From JAGSOU01 sp049974865 (GTDB taxonomy: Bacteria > Pseudomonadota > Alphaproteobacteria > Rhodobacterales > Rhodobacteraceae): a DNA stretch of 64,000 bases. Under the pieces are notes generated by a model. It saw nothing but the letters and a program-made list of their open reading frames with translations, ran no database searches and had not been told where the DNA came from. Where the stretch lies: positions 1 to 64,000 of the forward strand of contig JBNGCX010000012.1 of assembly GCA_049974865.1 (NCBI GenBank), read 5' to 3'. The translations under genes were made by a program, and so were the position numbers. This document shows positions 6,101-14,798 of the stretch, piece after piece; within the stretch, counting starts at the first letter, position 1; the number at the start of each line of letters is the position of its first letter.

Positions 6101-8059
6101 ATGGCCAAGATGTTTCAGAAGATCCTGATCGCGAACCGCGGCGAGATCGCCTGCCGCGTGATCGAGAGTGCCCGCGCCATGGGGGTGCGGACGGTGGCCG
6201 TCTATTCCGACGCGGACGCCCGGGCCCGCCACGTGGCGCTGGCCGACGAGGCGCTGCATATCGGCCCGCCGCAACCGGCCGAGAGCTATCTCAAGGGCGA
6301 TCTGCTGATCGAGCTGGCGCAGCAGGCGGGGGCCGAGGCGATCCATCCCGGTTACGGCTTCCTGTCGGAAAACCCCGATTTCGTGGAGGCGGTGGAGGAG
6401 GCCGGGCTGACCTTCATCGGCCCCTCGGCGCAGGCGATCCGCGCCATGGGGCTGAAGGACGCCGCCAAGAAGCTGATGGAGGAGGCCGGGGTGCCGGTGG
6501 TGCCCGGCTATCACGGCGACAACCAGGACCCCGAGCACCTGTCGGGCGCGGCGGATGCCATCGGCTACCCGGTGCTGATCAAGGCCGTCGCGGGCGGCGG
6601 CGGCAAGGGCATGCGCAAGGTCGCGTCTCCACGGGACTTCGCGGCGGCGCTGGAAAGCGCCCGCGGCGAGGCGCGCACCGCCTTCGGCAACGACGCGGTC
6701 CTGATCGAGAAATTCGTTGAAAAACCGCGCCATATCGAGGTGCAGGTCTTCGGCGACGGCGCGGACGCGGTGCATCTGTTCGAGCGCGACTGCTCGCTCC
6801 AGCGCCGCCACCAGAAGGTGATCGAAGAGGCCCCGGCCCCCGGCATGACGCCCGAGATGCGCGACGCGATGGGCGAGGCCGCGGTGCGCGCTGCGCGCGC
6901 CATCGGCTACAAGGGCGCGGGCACGGTGGAGTTCATCGTCGACGGCTCGGACGGGCTGCGCCCCGACCGTTTCTGGTTCATGGAGATGAACACGCGGCTG
7001 CAGGTGGAGCACCCGGTGACCGAGGCCATCACCGGCATCGACCTGGTGGAATGGCAGCTGCGCGTGGCGGCGGGCGAGGCCCTGCCGGCGAAGCAGGAGC
7101 AGATCACGCTGACCGGCCATGCCTTCGAGGCCCGGCTCTATGCCGAGGACGTGGAAAAGGGCTTCCTGCCCGCCACGGGCACGCTCAGCCATCTGCGGTT
7201 CCCGCAGGGCGCGCGGATCGACAGCGGGGTCAGGGCAGGGGACACGATCAGCCCCTTCTACGACCCGATGATCGCCAAGGTGATCACCCACGGGCCGACC
7301 CGGTCGGTGGCGCTGGCCCGCATGACCCGCGCGCTGGAGGGCTCGGAGGTGGCGGGGTCGGTCACCAACCTTGCCTTCCTCGCGGCGCTGACGCGTCACG
7401 CGGGCTTTGCCGCGGGCGACGTGGACACCGGGCTGATCGAGCGCGACCTGGAGGGGCTGGTGGTGTCCGCCGCGCCCACGCCGCAGGTGATCGCCCAGGC
7501 CGCGCTGGAGGCGGCGGGGCTGGCCGCGGCGGACGAGCCGATGACCGGCTTCACCCTTTGGGCACCGCCCGCGCGCCGGGTGACGCTGACCCATGGCGAG
7601 ACCGAGATCATTGCCGAGATCACCTCGCACGGGCCCGACAGGCACGTGGTGGAGATCGACGGCGCCGCCGTCGAGGCGCGGCGCGAGGCGGGGGTGTGGA
7701 GCCTGGACGGCACGCGCGCCGCGCCCGCGGCACGGGCGGGCGGCACGATCAGCGTCTTCGCCGGGCCGGGCTTTCATTTCACGGTGGTCGACCCGCTGGC
7801 CCGCGCCGCGCAGGCGGGCGCGGGCGGCAACCTGATCGAGGCGCCGATGCCGGGGCTGGTCAAGGCGGTCTTCGTGGCGCAGGGTGAGCAGGTCTCCGAG
7901 GGTCAGCCGCTGGCGGTGCTGGAGGCCATGAAGATGGAGCACACCCTGGCCGCCGGCCGCGACGGCGTGGTGGCCGAGCTGCTGGCCGAGGCGGGCGCCC
8001 AGGTCGAGGCCGGCGCCGCGCTGATCCGGCTGGAGGACGAAGAGGAGGAGGCCGCATGA
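6101..8059 (+). CDS. mccA: 3-methylcrotonyl-CoA carboxylase, biotin-containing (alpha) subunit
   Basis: This 652-residue subunit carboxylates its own biotin with ATP and bicarbonate. The biotin carboxylase domain starts at once (KILIANRGEIACRVIESA), with the ATP-grasp glycine loop AVAGGGGKGMRKV (about 164-176) and FMEMNTRLQVEHPVTE (about 295-310). The C-terminal biotinyl domain has EAMKMEH with the biotinylated lysine at about K611. The start has AAGAAGGGGAGGAGG just upstream. It overlaps the next gene by ATGA, so coupling is likely. BirA, encoded at 29812-30573, would attach the biotin. Similar subunits exist for acetyl-, propionyl- and geranyl-CoA carboxylases; the neighbours make methylcrotonyl-CoA the likely substrate. 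Confidence 0.96.
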   Translation: MAKMFQKILIANRGEIACRVIESARAMGVRTVAVYSDADARARHVALADEALHIGPPQPAESYLKGDLLIELAQQAGAEAIHPGYGFLSENPDFVEAVEEAGLTFIGPSAQAIRAMGLKDAAKKLMEEAGVPVVPGYHGDNQDPEHLSGAADAIGYPVLIKAVAGGGGKGMRKVASPRDFAAALESARGEARTAFGNDAVLIEKFVEKPRHIEVQVFGDGADAVHLFERDCSLQRRHQKVIEEAPAPGMTPEMRDAMGEAAVRAARAIGYKGAGTVEFIVDGSDGLRPDRFWFMEMNTRLQVEHPVTEAITGIDLVEWQLRVAAGEALPAKQEQITLTGHAFEARLYAEDVEKGFLPATGTLSHLRFPQGARIDSGVRAGDTISPFYDPMIAKVITHGPTRSVALARMTRALEGSEVAGSVTNLAFLAALTRHAGFAAGDVDTGLIERDLEGLVVSAAPTPQVIAQAALEAAGLAAADEPMTGFTLWAPPARRVTLTHGETEIIAEITSHGPDRHVVEIDGAAVEARREAGVWSLDGTRAAPAARAGGTISVFAGPGFHFTVVDPLARAAQAGAGGNLIEAPMPGLVKAVFVAQGEQVSEGQPLAVLEAMKMEHTLAAGRDGVVAELLAEAGAQVEAGAALIRLEDEEEEAA

Positions 8060-8715
8060 TCCGGCTGCATCACTGCCCGCAGGCGCGCTCGTTCCGCACG
8101 CTGTGGCTGCTGCACGAGATGGAGCTTGAGTTCGAAACCGTCCGCCACGATTTCTTCGACGGCTCGATGCGCAGGCCCGACTTCCTGTCTCTTTCGCCCG
8201 CGGGCCGGGTGCCGGCGCTGGAGATCGACGGCCGCGTCCTGTTCGAAAGCGGCGCCATCGCCGAATACCTGGTCGAGACTCGCCCCGAGGCGGGGCTCGG
8301 CCGCCTGCCGGGCGATGAGGAGCGCGCCGACTGGCTGGAATGGCTGCATTTCGCCGAGACCATCGGCCAGCACGTTGCCAACCTGACCATGCACCACATC
8401 ACCCTGCGCGAGGACTGGATGCGCAGCCCCACCGTGATGCGGCTGGAGGCCAAGCGGCTGGAAAAGGTGCTGGAGGTGATCGAGCGTGTGGTCTCGCGCC
8501 ACGACTACCTGCTGCCCTCGGGGTTTTCGGCGGTGGACACCAATGTGGGCTATGGTGTGATGGTGGCGCGGCGCTTCGTGCCGCCAACGCTGCTGCCCGG
8601 GGTGGATGCCTATTACCGGAGGCTGATCGCGCGGCCAGCCTTCCGGAAGGCGCTGGAGGAGGACGGCCCGGCGCAGATCTACACGCGCGATTTCTACGAG
8701 GTGCCTGATGTCTGA
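8056..8715 (+). CDS. Glutathione S-transferase family protein in leucine cluster
   Basis: This 219-residue protein has a GST layout: an N-terminal thioredoxin-like half (RLHHCPQARSFRTLWLLHEM, then GRVPALEIDGRVLFESGAIA with the conserved Pro and Glu-Ser glutathione loop) and an all-helical C-terminal half. Its start codon overlaps the mccA stop (ATGA) and its end overlaps the start of mvaB by 8 bp, so it is translated within the catabolic operon. No step of leucine degradation needs glutathione, so the role is not known; detoxifying reactive acyl or enoyl intermediates is a guess. S10 or C7 could serve as the catalytic residue, but the sequence alone does not settle this. Confidence 0.88.
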   Translation: MIRLHHCPQARSFRTLWLLHEMELEFETVRHDFFDGSMRRPDFLSLSPAGRVPALEIDGRVLFESGAIAEYLVETRPEAGLGRLPGDEERADWLEWLHFAETIGQHVANLTMHHITLREDWMRSPTVMRLEAKRLEKVLEVIERVVSRHDYLLPSGFSAVDTNVGYGVMVARRFVPPTLLPGVDAYYRRLIARPAFRKALEEDGPAQIYTRDFYEVPDV

Positions 8716-9562
8716 ATACGTGGAAATATTCGAGGTCGGCCCCCGCGACGGGCTGCAGAACGAAAAGCGCCTGATCCCGGCAGAGGAAAAGATCGCCCTG
8801 ATCGACATGCTGTCGAAGGCCGGGTTCCAGCGGATCGAGGTGGCCAGTTTCGTCTCGCCCAAATGGGTGCCGCAGATGGCCGACGGGGCCGAGGTGCTGG
8901 CGGGCATCGCCCGCGCCCCCGGCGTGGCCTACGCGGCGCTGACGCCCAACATGAAGGGGTTCGAGCGCGCGGTGGAGGCCAGGGTGGACGAGATCGCCAT
9001 CTTCGGCTCGGCTTCGGAAGGGTTTTCCAAGGCCAATATCAACGCCACGATCGAGGAGAGCCTGCAGCGCTTCGAGCCGGTGGTGGAGGCCGCGCGCCAC
9101 ATCGACATGCCGGTGCGCGGCTACGTCTCCTGCGTGACCGATTGCCCCTATGACGGCCCGGTGGCGCCCGACCAGGTGGCGAAGGTGGCCGAGGCGCTGT
9201 TCTCCATGGGCTGCTACGAGGTCTCGCTGGGCGACACCATCGGCAAGGGCACGCCCGACAGCATCGCCCGGATGCTGCTGGCGGTGCGCGAGGTGGTGCC
9301 GGTGCACCGGCTGGCGGGCCATTACCACGACACCGGGGGCCACGCGCTGGACAATATCGACGCCTCGCTGTCGCTGGGGCTGCGGGTGTTCGACGCCGCC
9401 GTGGGCGGCTTGGGCGGCTGCCCCTATGCCGACGGGGCTACCGGCAACGTGGCGACCGAGGCGGTCGCCGCGCATCTGGAGGCGCTGGGCTATGACACCC
9501 GGCTGGACATGGGCGTGATCGAACAGGCCGCGCAGATGGCGCGCGCGATGCGCGGGGGCTGA
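8708..9562 (+). CDS. mvaB: Hydroxymethylglutaryl-CoA lyase
   Basis: This 284-residue TIM-barrel enzyme cleaves HMG-CoA to acetoacetate and acetyl-CoA, the last step of the leucine pathway. Visible motifs are VGPRDGLQNE at the N-terminus, YVSCVTDCPYDGP in the middle, SLGDTIGKGTP, HYHDTGG (metal ligands) and GLGGCPYADGATGNVATE, which contains the active-site cysteine loop. The length matches bacterial and mitochondrial mature enzymes. It overlaps the GST gene upstream by 8 bp. A small membrane-protein gene follows 2 bp after its stop. Confidence 0.96.
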   Translation: MSEYVEIFEVGPRDGLQNEKRLIPAEEKIALIDMLSKAGFQRIEVASFVSPKWVPQMADGAEVLAGIARAPGVAYAALTPNMKGFERAVEARVDEIAIFGSASEGFSKANINATIEESLQRFEPVVEAARHIDMPVRGYVSCVTDCPYDGPVAPDQVAKVAEALFSMGCYEVSLGDTIGKGTPDSIARMLLAVREVVPVHRLAGHYHDTGGHALDNIDASLSLGLRVFDAAVGGLGGCPYADGATGNVATEAVAAHLEALGYDTRLDMGVIEQAAQMARAMRGG

Positions 9563-9564
9563 GG

Positions 9565-9936
9565 GTGCAGCCGGCCCAGCTTTATGCCCTGCTGTGCCTG
9601 GGCGTGATCGCGTTCCAGGTTCTGTTGATCGTGGGGCTGCCGCTGGGAGAATATACCCAAGGTGGTCAGCACAGGGGCGCACTACCCCCGCGCGGGCGGG
9701 TGATGGCGGCGCTGTCGATCCTGTTGCTGCTTTTCATGGCGCTGGCAATCTTGTCGGCGGCGGGGTTTTCCGGGCGCTTTTGGCCGCGCTGGACGGGCTG
9801 GGTGGCGGTTGGCCTGTCGGCGCTGACCTGCGCGCTGAACTGGATCACGCCGTCGCGCAAGGAACGCAGGCTGTGGGGGCCGGTCGCCACGGTGATGCTG
9901 GCGCTGGCCGCCTATGTGATGATCGTGGGGGCCTGA
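9565..9936 (+). CDS. Small integral membrane protein of unknown function
   Basis: This 123-residue protein starts at GTG 9565, two bases after the mvaB stop. Four hydrophobic segments can be seen (about 5-27, 47-66, 77-91 and 104-121), joined by short loops, with a basic PSRKERR loop before the last one. No family is recognised. Its position inside the leucine operon between mvaB and liuC suggests co-expression, but transport or any other function cannot be inferred from the sequence. The frame is uninterrupted and codon use is like the neighbours, so it is probably a real gene. Confidence 0.7.
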   Translation: MQPAQLYALLCLGVIAFQVLLIVGLPLGEYTQGGQHRGALPPRGRVMAALSILLLLFMALAILSAAGFSGRFWPRWTGWVAVGLSALTCALNWITPSRKERRLWGPVATVMLALAAYVMIVGA

Positions 9937-9956
9937 GCGGGCCGAAGGAGGACAGG

Positions 9957-10742
9957 ATGTGCGACACTATCGAGATCGAGACCGACGCGCGCGGCGTGGC
10001 GCGTCTGACCCTGAACCGGCCCGACAAGCATAATGCGTTGTCGGCCGACCTGATGGATGCGCTGACCGCCGCGGCCCGGGCCCTCGGTGCCGACCCGGCA
10101 GTGCGCGTGGTGGTGCTGACCGGCGCGGGCAAGAGCTTCTGCGCGGGGGGCGACCTGGCCTGGATGCAGGCACAGATGCAGAAAGGCCCCGAGCAGAGGG
10201 ACAAGGCCGCGCGCAAGCTGGCCGAGATGCTCTATGCGCTCAACACCATGCCCAAGCCGCTGATCGGGCGGGTTCAGGGGCAGGCCTTCGGCGGCGGGAT
10301 CGGCATGATGTCGGTCTGCGACGTGGCGATCGGGGTGCGCGGTCCGAAATTCGGCCTGACCGAGACCCGGCTGGGGCTGATCCCGGCCACCATCGGCCCC
10401 TATGTCGTGGCCCGCATGGGCGAGGCGATGGCCCGCCGCGTCTACATGTCGGCCCGCCTGTTCGAGGCCGACGAGGCGGTGACGCTGGGCCTGCTGGCCA
10501 GGGCGGTCGCGCCGGAGGAGCTGGACGCGGCCGTCGAGGCCGAGGTCGTGCCCTACCTGTCCTGCGCGCCCGGCGCGGTGGCCGCGGCCAAGGCGCAGAT
10601 CCGGGGGCTGGGGCCGCGGATCGATTCCGAGGTCATCGACCGAACCATCGCCCAGCTTTCCGAGCGCTGGGCCAGCGAAGAGGCGCAGGAGGGCATCGGT
10701 GCCTTCTTCGACAAGCGCCGCCCGCGCTGGGCGCGGGGCTAA
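9957..10742 (+). CDS. liuC: Enoyl-CoA hydratase, probable methylglutaconyl-CoA hydratase
   Basis: This 261-residue crotonase-fold enzyme has the oxyanion-hole segments GAGKSFCAGGDLAWM (about 57-71) and VQGQAFGGGIGMMSVCDVAI (about 107-126), and the family run FGLTETRLGLIPATIGPYV. The cluster supplies every other step from isovaleryl-CoA to acetoacetate, so hydration of 3-methylglutaconyl-CoA to HMG-CoA is the likely reaction. The start at 9957 is preceded by GGCCGAAGGAGGACAGG; an upstream in-frame extension to 9594 lies in another gene's frame and is not coding. The last gene of the cluster; no clear terminator hairpin follows. Confidence 0.93.
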   Translation: MCDTIEIETDARGVARLTLNRPDKHNALSADLMDALTAAARALGADPAVRVVVLTGAGKSFCAGGDLAWMQAQMQKGPEQRDKAARKLAEMLYALNTMPKPLIGRVQGQAFGGGIGMMSVCDVAIGVRGPKFGLTETRLGLIPATIGPYVVARMGEAMARRVYMSARLFEADEAVTLGLLARAVAPEELDAAVEAEVVPYLSCAPGAVAAAKAQIRGLGPRIDSEVIDRTIAQLSERWASEEAQEGIGAFFDKRRPRWARG

Positions 10743-10901
10743 GCCCATCCACGGCAAGGCTTTCTTTCGATTGCCGCACCTGCAAACATCACGGGTGCGG
10801 CGACTCGGCGCTGCGGCAATCTGACCTGAATTTTTGGCACACGGTCGTATACATTTTTGGAAGTCCCATGATTCCAAGGATTTTTTCGGCGTCAGCTTCG
10901 G

Positions 10902-10930
10902 TTGACCCGATCCGCCCCCGGGAGTAAACC
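10902..10930 (+). promoter_or_regulatory. Candidate promoter of the nuo operon
   Basis: TTGACC (10902-10907) and TAAACC (10925-10930) are separated by 17 bp in the 236-bp gap before nuoA. A start near 10937 would give a leader of about 42 nucleotides with AGAGGA as ribosome site. Sequence match only. Confidence 0.45.
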
Positions 10931-10978
10931 ACGCGTGACCGGCCCCAGCGGGGGCGGCTGCCACAGAGGAGCCAAGCC

Positions 10979-11344
10979 GTGACCGAACTGCTGAGCGAAT
11001 ACCTTCCCATCCTCATCTTTTTGGGTCTGGCGGTGGCGCTTGGCCTCGTTCTGATCCTGGCCGCCGTGATCATCGCGGTGCGGCATCCCGACCCCGAGAA
11101 ACTGTCGGCCTACGAATGCGGCTTCAACGCCTTCGACGACGCGCGGATGAAGTTCGACGTGCGCTTCTACCTGGTCTCGATCCTGTTCATCATCTTCGAC
11201 CTGGAGATCGCCTTCCTGTTTCCCTGGGCGGTGTCTTTCGGAGAGGTCGGGCTAGTTGGTTTCTGGTCGATGATGGTCTTCCTGGCCGTGCTCACCATCG
11301 GCTTTGCCTATGAATGGAAGAAGGGAGCCCTGGAATGGGAGTAA
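10979..11344 (+). CDS. nuoA: NADH-quinone oxidoreductase subunit A
   Basis: This 121-residue membrane subunit of complex I has three transmembrane helices (about 8-30, 64-84, 90-110). The conserved loop YECGFNAFDDARMKFDVRFYLV includes the cysteine that becomes exposed in the deactive state of complex I in homologues. It starts at GTG 10979 with AGAGGA eight bases upstream. First gene of the 14-subunit operon; its last 10 bases overlap the chosen nuoB start. Confidence 0.97.
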   Translation: MTELLSEYLPILIFLGLAVALGLVLILAAVIIAVRHPDPEKLSAYECGFNAFDDARMKFDVRFYLVSILFIIFDLEIAFLFPWAVSFGEVGLVGFWSMMVFLAVLTIGFAYEWKKGALEWE

Positions 11345-11868
11345 GCACCTCCGCCAACACCGCCGGCCCGGACCGCGAGGTCGCCACCCAGGCGCTGAAC
11401 CGCGAGCTGCAGGACAAGGGCTTCCTGCTGACCTCGGCCGAGGACATCATCAACTGGGCGCGCACCGGCTCCCTGCACTGGATGACCTTCGGCCTGGCCT
11501 GCTGCGCGGTCGAGATGATGCACACCGCCATGCCGCGCTACGACGTGGAGCGCTACGGCTTCGCCCCGCGCGCCTCGCCGCGCCAGTCGGACGTGATGAT
11601 CGTCGCGGGCACGCTGACCAACAAGATGGCGCCGGCCCTGCGCAAGGTCTATGACCAGATGCCCGAGCCGCGCTACGTGATCTCCATGGGCTCCTGCGCC
11701 AATGGCGGCGGCTATTACCACTATTCCTATTCCGTGGTGCGCGGCTGCGACCGGATCGTTCCGGTGGACATCTACGTGCCGGGCTGCCCGCCGACCGCCG
11801 AGGCGCTGGTCTACGGCATCCTGCAGCTGCAACGAAAAATCCGCCGCACCGGCACGATCGTGAGGTAA
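11335..11868 (+). CDS. nuoB: NADH-quinone oxidoreductase subunit B
   Basis: This 177-residue subunit carries the terminal [4Fe-4S] cluster N2 that reduces ubiquinone. Its ligands are the adjacent cysteines of FGLACCAVEMM, the cysteine in MGSCANGGGYYHY and that in VPGCPPTAE. The ATG at 11335 was chosen over 11314 because GGGAG lies nine bases before it and homologues begin with a similarly short variable tail. The start overlaps the nuoA end by 10 bp, suggesting coupled translation. It is peripheral, bound to NuoC/D and NuoI at the membrane junction. Confidence 0.97.
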   Translation: MGVSTSANTAGPDREVATQALNRELQDKGFLLTSAEDIINWARTGSLHWMTFGLACCAVEMMHTAMPRYDVERYGFAPRASPRQSDVMIVAGTLTNKMAPALRKVYDQMPEPRYVISMGSCANGGGYYHYSYSVVRGCDRIVPVDIYVPGCPPTAEALVYGILQLQRKIRRTGTIVR

Positions 11869-11871
11869 GCC

Positions 11872-12474
11872 ATGACCGAGGCATTGCGCGAACTGGGCAC
11901 CCATCTGGAACTCAAGCGCCCCGACTGCGTGCTGAGCTGGGACGTGGCGCTGGACGAGCTGACCGTCACGGTCGCCCCCAGCTCGATCTCGGGCTTCGTC
12001 GAGTTCCTGAAGACCGATGCCACCTGCCGCTTCTCGACGCTGGTGGACATCACCGCGGTGGACTACCCCGAGCGCGAGGCGCGCTTTGACGTGGTCTATC
12101 ACTTCCTGTCGATGTACCAGAACCACCGCGTCCGCGTGAAGGCGGCGGTGCGCGAGGACGAGATGGTGCCGTCGATCACCCCGATCCACCCCTCGGCCAA
12201 CTGGTTCGAGCGCGAGGTGTTCGACATGTTCGGCATCCTGTTCTCGGGCCACCCGGACCTGCGCCGCATCCTCACCGACTACGGTTTCCGCGGCTATCCG
12301 CTGCGCAAGGATTTCCCGACCACCGGCTATACCGAGGTGCGCTATGACGAAGAGCAGAAGCGCGTGGTCTATGAGCCGGTGAAGCTGACCCAGGAATACC
12401 GCCAGTTCGATTTCATGAGCCCGTGGGAAGGGGCCGAGTACATCCTGCCGGGCGACGAGCGCGCGGAGTCCTGA
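11872..12474 (+). CDS. nuoC: NADH-quinone oxidoreductase subunit C
   Basis: This 200-residue subunit of the connecting module matches the 30-kDa family signature, with ERE(V/A)FDMFGI (FEREVFDMFGILFSGHPDLRR, read here as residues around 103-123) and the C-terminal DFPTTGYTEVRYDEEQKRVVYEP. It is encoded separately from nuoD, unlike the fused gene in enterobacteria. AGGTAAG precedes its ATG. Its stop is followed after only 2 bp by a GTG that opens a sulfotransferase gene, not nuoD. Confidence 0.96.
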   Translation: MTEALRELGTHLELKRPDCVLSWDVALDELTVTVAPSSISGFVEFLKTDATCRFSTLVDITAVDYPEREARFDVVYHFLSMYQNHRVRVKAAVREDEMVPSITPIHPSANWFEREVFDMFGILFSGHPDLRRILTDYGFRGYPLRKDFPTTGYTEVRYDEEQKRVVYEPVKLTQEYRQFDFMSPWEGAEYILPGDERAES

Positions 12475-12476
12475 GC

Positions 12477-13526
12477 GTGGAGGTCGAGCGGGGCATAAAC
12501 GGCGCGCGCGCGGACGGGGACGTGATGTTCTTCGTCATCGGCGCGCAGAAGGCCGGCACCACCTGGCTGCACCAGTACCTGGCGCAGCACCCGGAGGTGT
12601 CCACGGGCCCGCTCAAGGAATACCACTATTTCAACAAGTTCCACGGTGAGTTCGCCGAGGGCGGGGCACGGCCCGCATTGCAGCGGCTGCGCCGGCTGCT
12701 GGCGCTGTCGGCGGTGCTGCGGCGGGCGGGGCGGCCCTCGGGCTACCTGCGGTCCTTTTTCGCGGCGCTGCGCGGGCAGGGCGACTACCTGGGCCTCGTG
12801 CGCGGCGACCGGCCGGGCGCCCGGGCCTTCGGCGACGTGACGCCGATCTACAGCCTTCTGGGGCGCGCGGCCTTTGCCGAGATGGCAGCCACGTATCCGC
12901 GCACCCGCTTCGTCTTCATCATGCGCGACCCGGTGGACCGGCTGTGGAGTCACGCGCGGATGCGCGCGCGGCGGCTGAACCTGGCGCCGGGCGATCCCGC
13001 GTTCGACAAGATGGTGTTTTCGCGACTGGACGAGCCGCGCTTCCTCGGCCGGTCGGACTATGCCCGCACCATCACCGAGCTGGAGGCCGCCGTCCCGCGC
13101 GGGCAGATCCTGTACCTGTTCTACGAAGAGCTGTTCTCGGACGACAGCCTGCAGCGGCTGTGCGATTTCCTCGGGCTGGGCTTCCAGCCCGGCACCTATG
13201 ACGAACGGGTCTTTGCCGGGATCAGCGCCGACGCGCCGCAGGACTGGCTGCTGGCCGCGCGGGCGAAACTGGCCCCGGTCTATGATTTCGTCACCGCGCG
13301 CTTCGGCGACGCGGTGCCCGCCTCCTGGCGGCTGAACCCGGACACCGCCGCGCCCTACGACGCGGCGCCCGCCAGCGGGCCGGAACCGGATGACGAGGCG
13401 GACGAGGCCGGGACCCTGTCGCGCCTGGGCGCGGCGGCCCGCGCAATTCATGCTAGATACAATGACGATCTCGGCCGGATTGGCCTGCGCTCCGCATCCC
13501 GGGGCGCCCTCATGGTGAAGGGGTGA
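12477..13526 (+). CDS. Sulfotransferase-family protein inserted between nuoC and nuoD
   Basis: This is a 349-residue PAPS-dependent sulfotransferase by sequence. The 5'-phosphosulfate loop reads FVIGAQKAGTTWLHQYL (about 19-35), and the 3'-phosphate loop is FIMRDPVDRLWSHARMR (about 145-162), the pattern of the heparan/N-sulfotransferase-like group. KEYHYF and the GDVTPIYSLL segment also fit. GTG 12477 has GGAG eight bases upstream and lies two bases after nuoC; ATG 12525 is an alternative that removes 16 residues. nuoD starts 4 bp after its stop, so it is embedded in the operon. No substrate can be named, and no complex I subunit is known to need sulfation. The C-terminal tail (280-349) is acidic and not typical. 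GC content resembles the neighbours. Confidence 0.9.
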   Translation: MEVERGINGARADGDVMFFVIGAQKAGTTWLHQYLAQHPEVSTGPLKEYHYFNKFHGEFAEGGARPALQRLRRLLALSAVLRRAGRPSGYLRSFFAALRGQGDYLGLVRGDRPGARAFGDVTPIYSLLGRAAFAEMAATYPRTRFVFIMRDPVDRLWSHARMRARRLNLAPGDPAFDKMVFSRLDEPRFLGRSDYARTITELEAAVPRGQILYLFYEELFSDDSLQRLCDFLGLGFQPGTYDERVFAGISADAPQDWLLAARAKLAPVYDFVTARFGDAVPASWRLNPDTAAPYDAAPASGPEPDDEADEAGTLSRLGAAARAIHARYNDDLGRIGLRSASRGALMVKG

Positions 13527-13530
13527 GAGG

Positions 13531-14739
13531 ATGGACGGCAACTTCGACGACACGCTGACCGGCGAGCAGAAGATCCGCAATTTCAACATCAACTTCGGCC
13601 CCCAGCACCCGGCCGCCCACGGCGTGCTGCGCATGGTGCTGGAGCTGGACGGCGAGGTCGTGGAGCGCGCCGACCCGCATATCGGCCTGCTGCACCGCGG
13701 CACCGAGAAGCTGATGGAAAGCCGCACCTACCTGCAGAACCTGCCCTATCTCGACCGCCTCGACTACGTGGCGCCGATGAACCAGGAGCACGCCTGGTGC
13801 CTGGCCATCGAGAAGCTGACGGGAACGCAGGTGCCGCGCCGCGCCTCGCTGATCCGGGTGCTCTATTCCGAGATCGGCCGGGTGCTGAACCACCTGCTGA
13901 ACGTGACCACGCAGGCCATGGACGTGGGCGCGCTGACCCCGCCGCTCTGGGGCTTCGAGGAACGCGAGAAGCTGATGGTGTTCTACGAACGGGCCTGCGG
14001 CGCGCGCCTGCACGCGGCCTATTTCCGCCCCGGCGGCGTGCACCAGGACCTGCCGGCCGGGCTGATCGAGGATATCGAGCAGTGGGCCGACGAATTCCCG
14101 AAGGTGCTGGACGACATCGACGAGCTGCTGACCGAGAACCGCATCTTCAAGCAGCGCAACGCCGATATCGGCGTGGTGACCGAGGAGGAGATCCTCGAAT
14201 GGGGCTATTCCGGCGTGATGGTGCGCGGCTCGGGCCTGGCCTGGGACCTGCGGCGCGCCCAGCCCTATGAGTGCTACGACGAGTTCGAGTTCCAGGTCCC
14301 GGTGGGCAAGAACGGCGACTGCTACGACCGCTACCTGGTGCGGATGGAGGAGATGCGCCAGTCCACCCACATCATCAAGCAGGCCTGCGAGAAGCTGCGC
14401 AACGAGAAGGGCGACGTTCTGGCCCGCGGAAAGATCACCCCGCCCAAGCGCGGCGAGATGAAGACCTCGATGGAGGCGCTGATCCATCACTTCAAGCTGT
14501 ACACCGAGGGCTTCCACGTCCCCGCCGGCGAGGTCTATGCCGCGGTCGAGGCGCCCAAGGGCGAATTCGGCGTCTACCTGGTCTCGGACGGCACCAACAA
14601 GCCCTACCGCGCCAAGCTGCGCGCGCCGGGCTTCCCGCATTTGCAGTCGATGGATCACGTGGCCAAGGGGCACATGCTGGCCGACGTGGCCGCGATTATT
14701 GGTACCATGGATATCGTGTTCGGGGAGATCGACCGGTGA
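13531..14739 (+). CDS. nuoD: NADH-quinone oxidoreductase subunit D
   Basis: This 402-residue 49-kDa subunit forms the quinone pocket together with NuoB. The N-terminal signature FGPQHPAAHGVLR and HRGTEKLME with YLDRLDYVAPMNQEHAW is conserved; the His and Tyr of this region contact the quinone headgroup in known structures. The protein ends VFGEIDR as in other bacteria. It follows the sulfotransferase gene by 4 bp. The family is related to [NiFe]-hydrogenase large subunits, but no nickel-binding cysteines are present, as expected. Confidence 0.97.
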   Translation: MDGNFDDTLTGEQKIRNFNINFGPQHPAAHGVLRMVLELDGEVVERADPHIGLLHRGTEKLMESRTYLQNLPYLDRLDYVAPMNQEHAWCLAIEKLTGTQVPRRASLIRVLYSEIGRVLNHLLNVTTQAMDVGALTPPLWGFEEREKLMVFYERACGARLHAAYFRPGGVHQDLPAGLIEDIEQWADEFPKVLDDIDELLTENRIFKQRNADIGVVTEEEILEWGYSGVMVRGSGLAWDLRRAQPYECYDEFEFQVPVGKNGDCYDRYLVRMEEMRQSTHIIKQACEKLRNEKGDVLARGKITPPKRGEMKTSMEALIHHFKLYTEGFHVPAGEVYAAVEAPKGEFGVYLVSDGTNKPYRAKLRAPGFPHLQSMDHVAKGHMLADVAAIIGTMDIVFGEIDR

Positions 14740-14798
14740 ACCGGCCCCGTCGCAGGACGGGTTTCCCGGCGGGACGTCGGATGTAGGAGTTTGAAACC

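Noticed and set aside
10834..10855. TTGGCA and TATACA before nuoA as a promoter
   Set aside because: The two boxes are only about 8 bp apart, too close for sigma-70.
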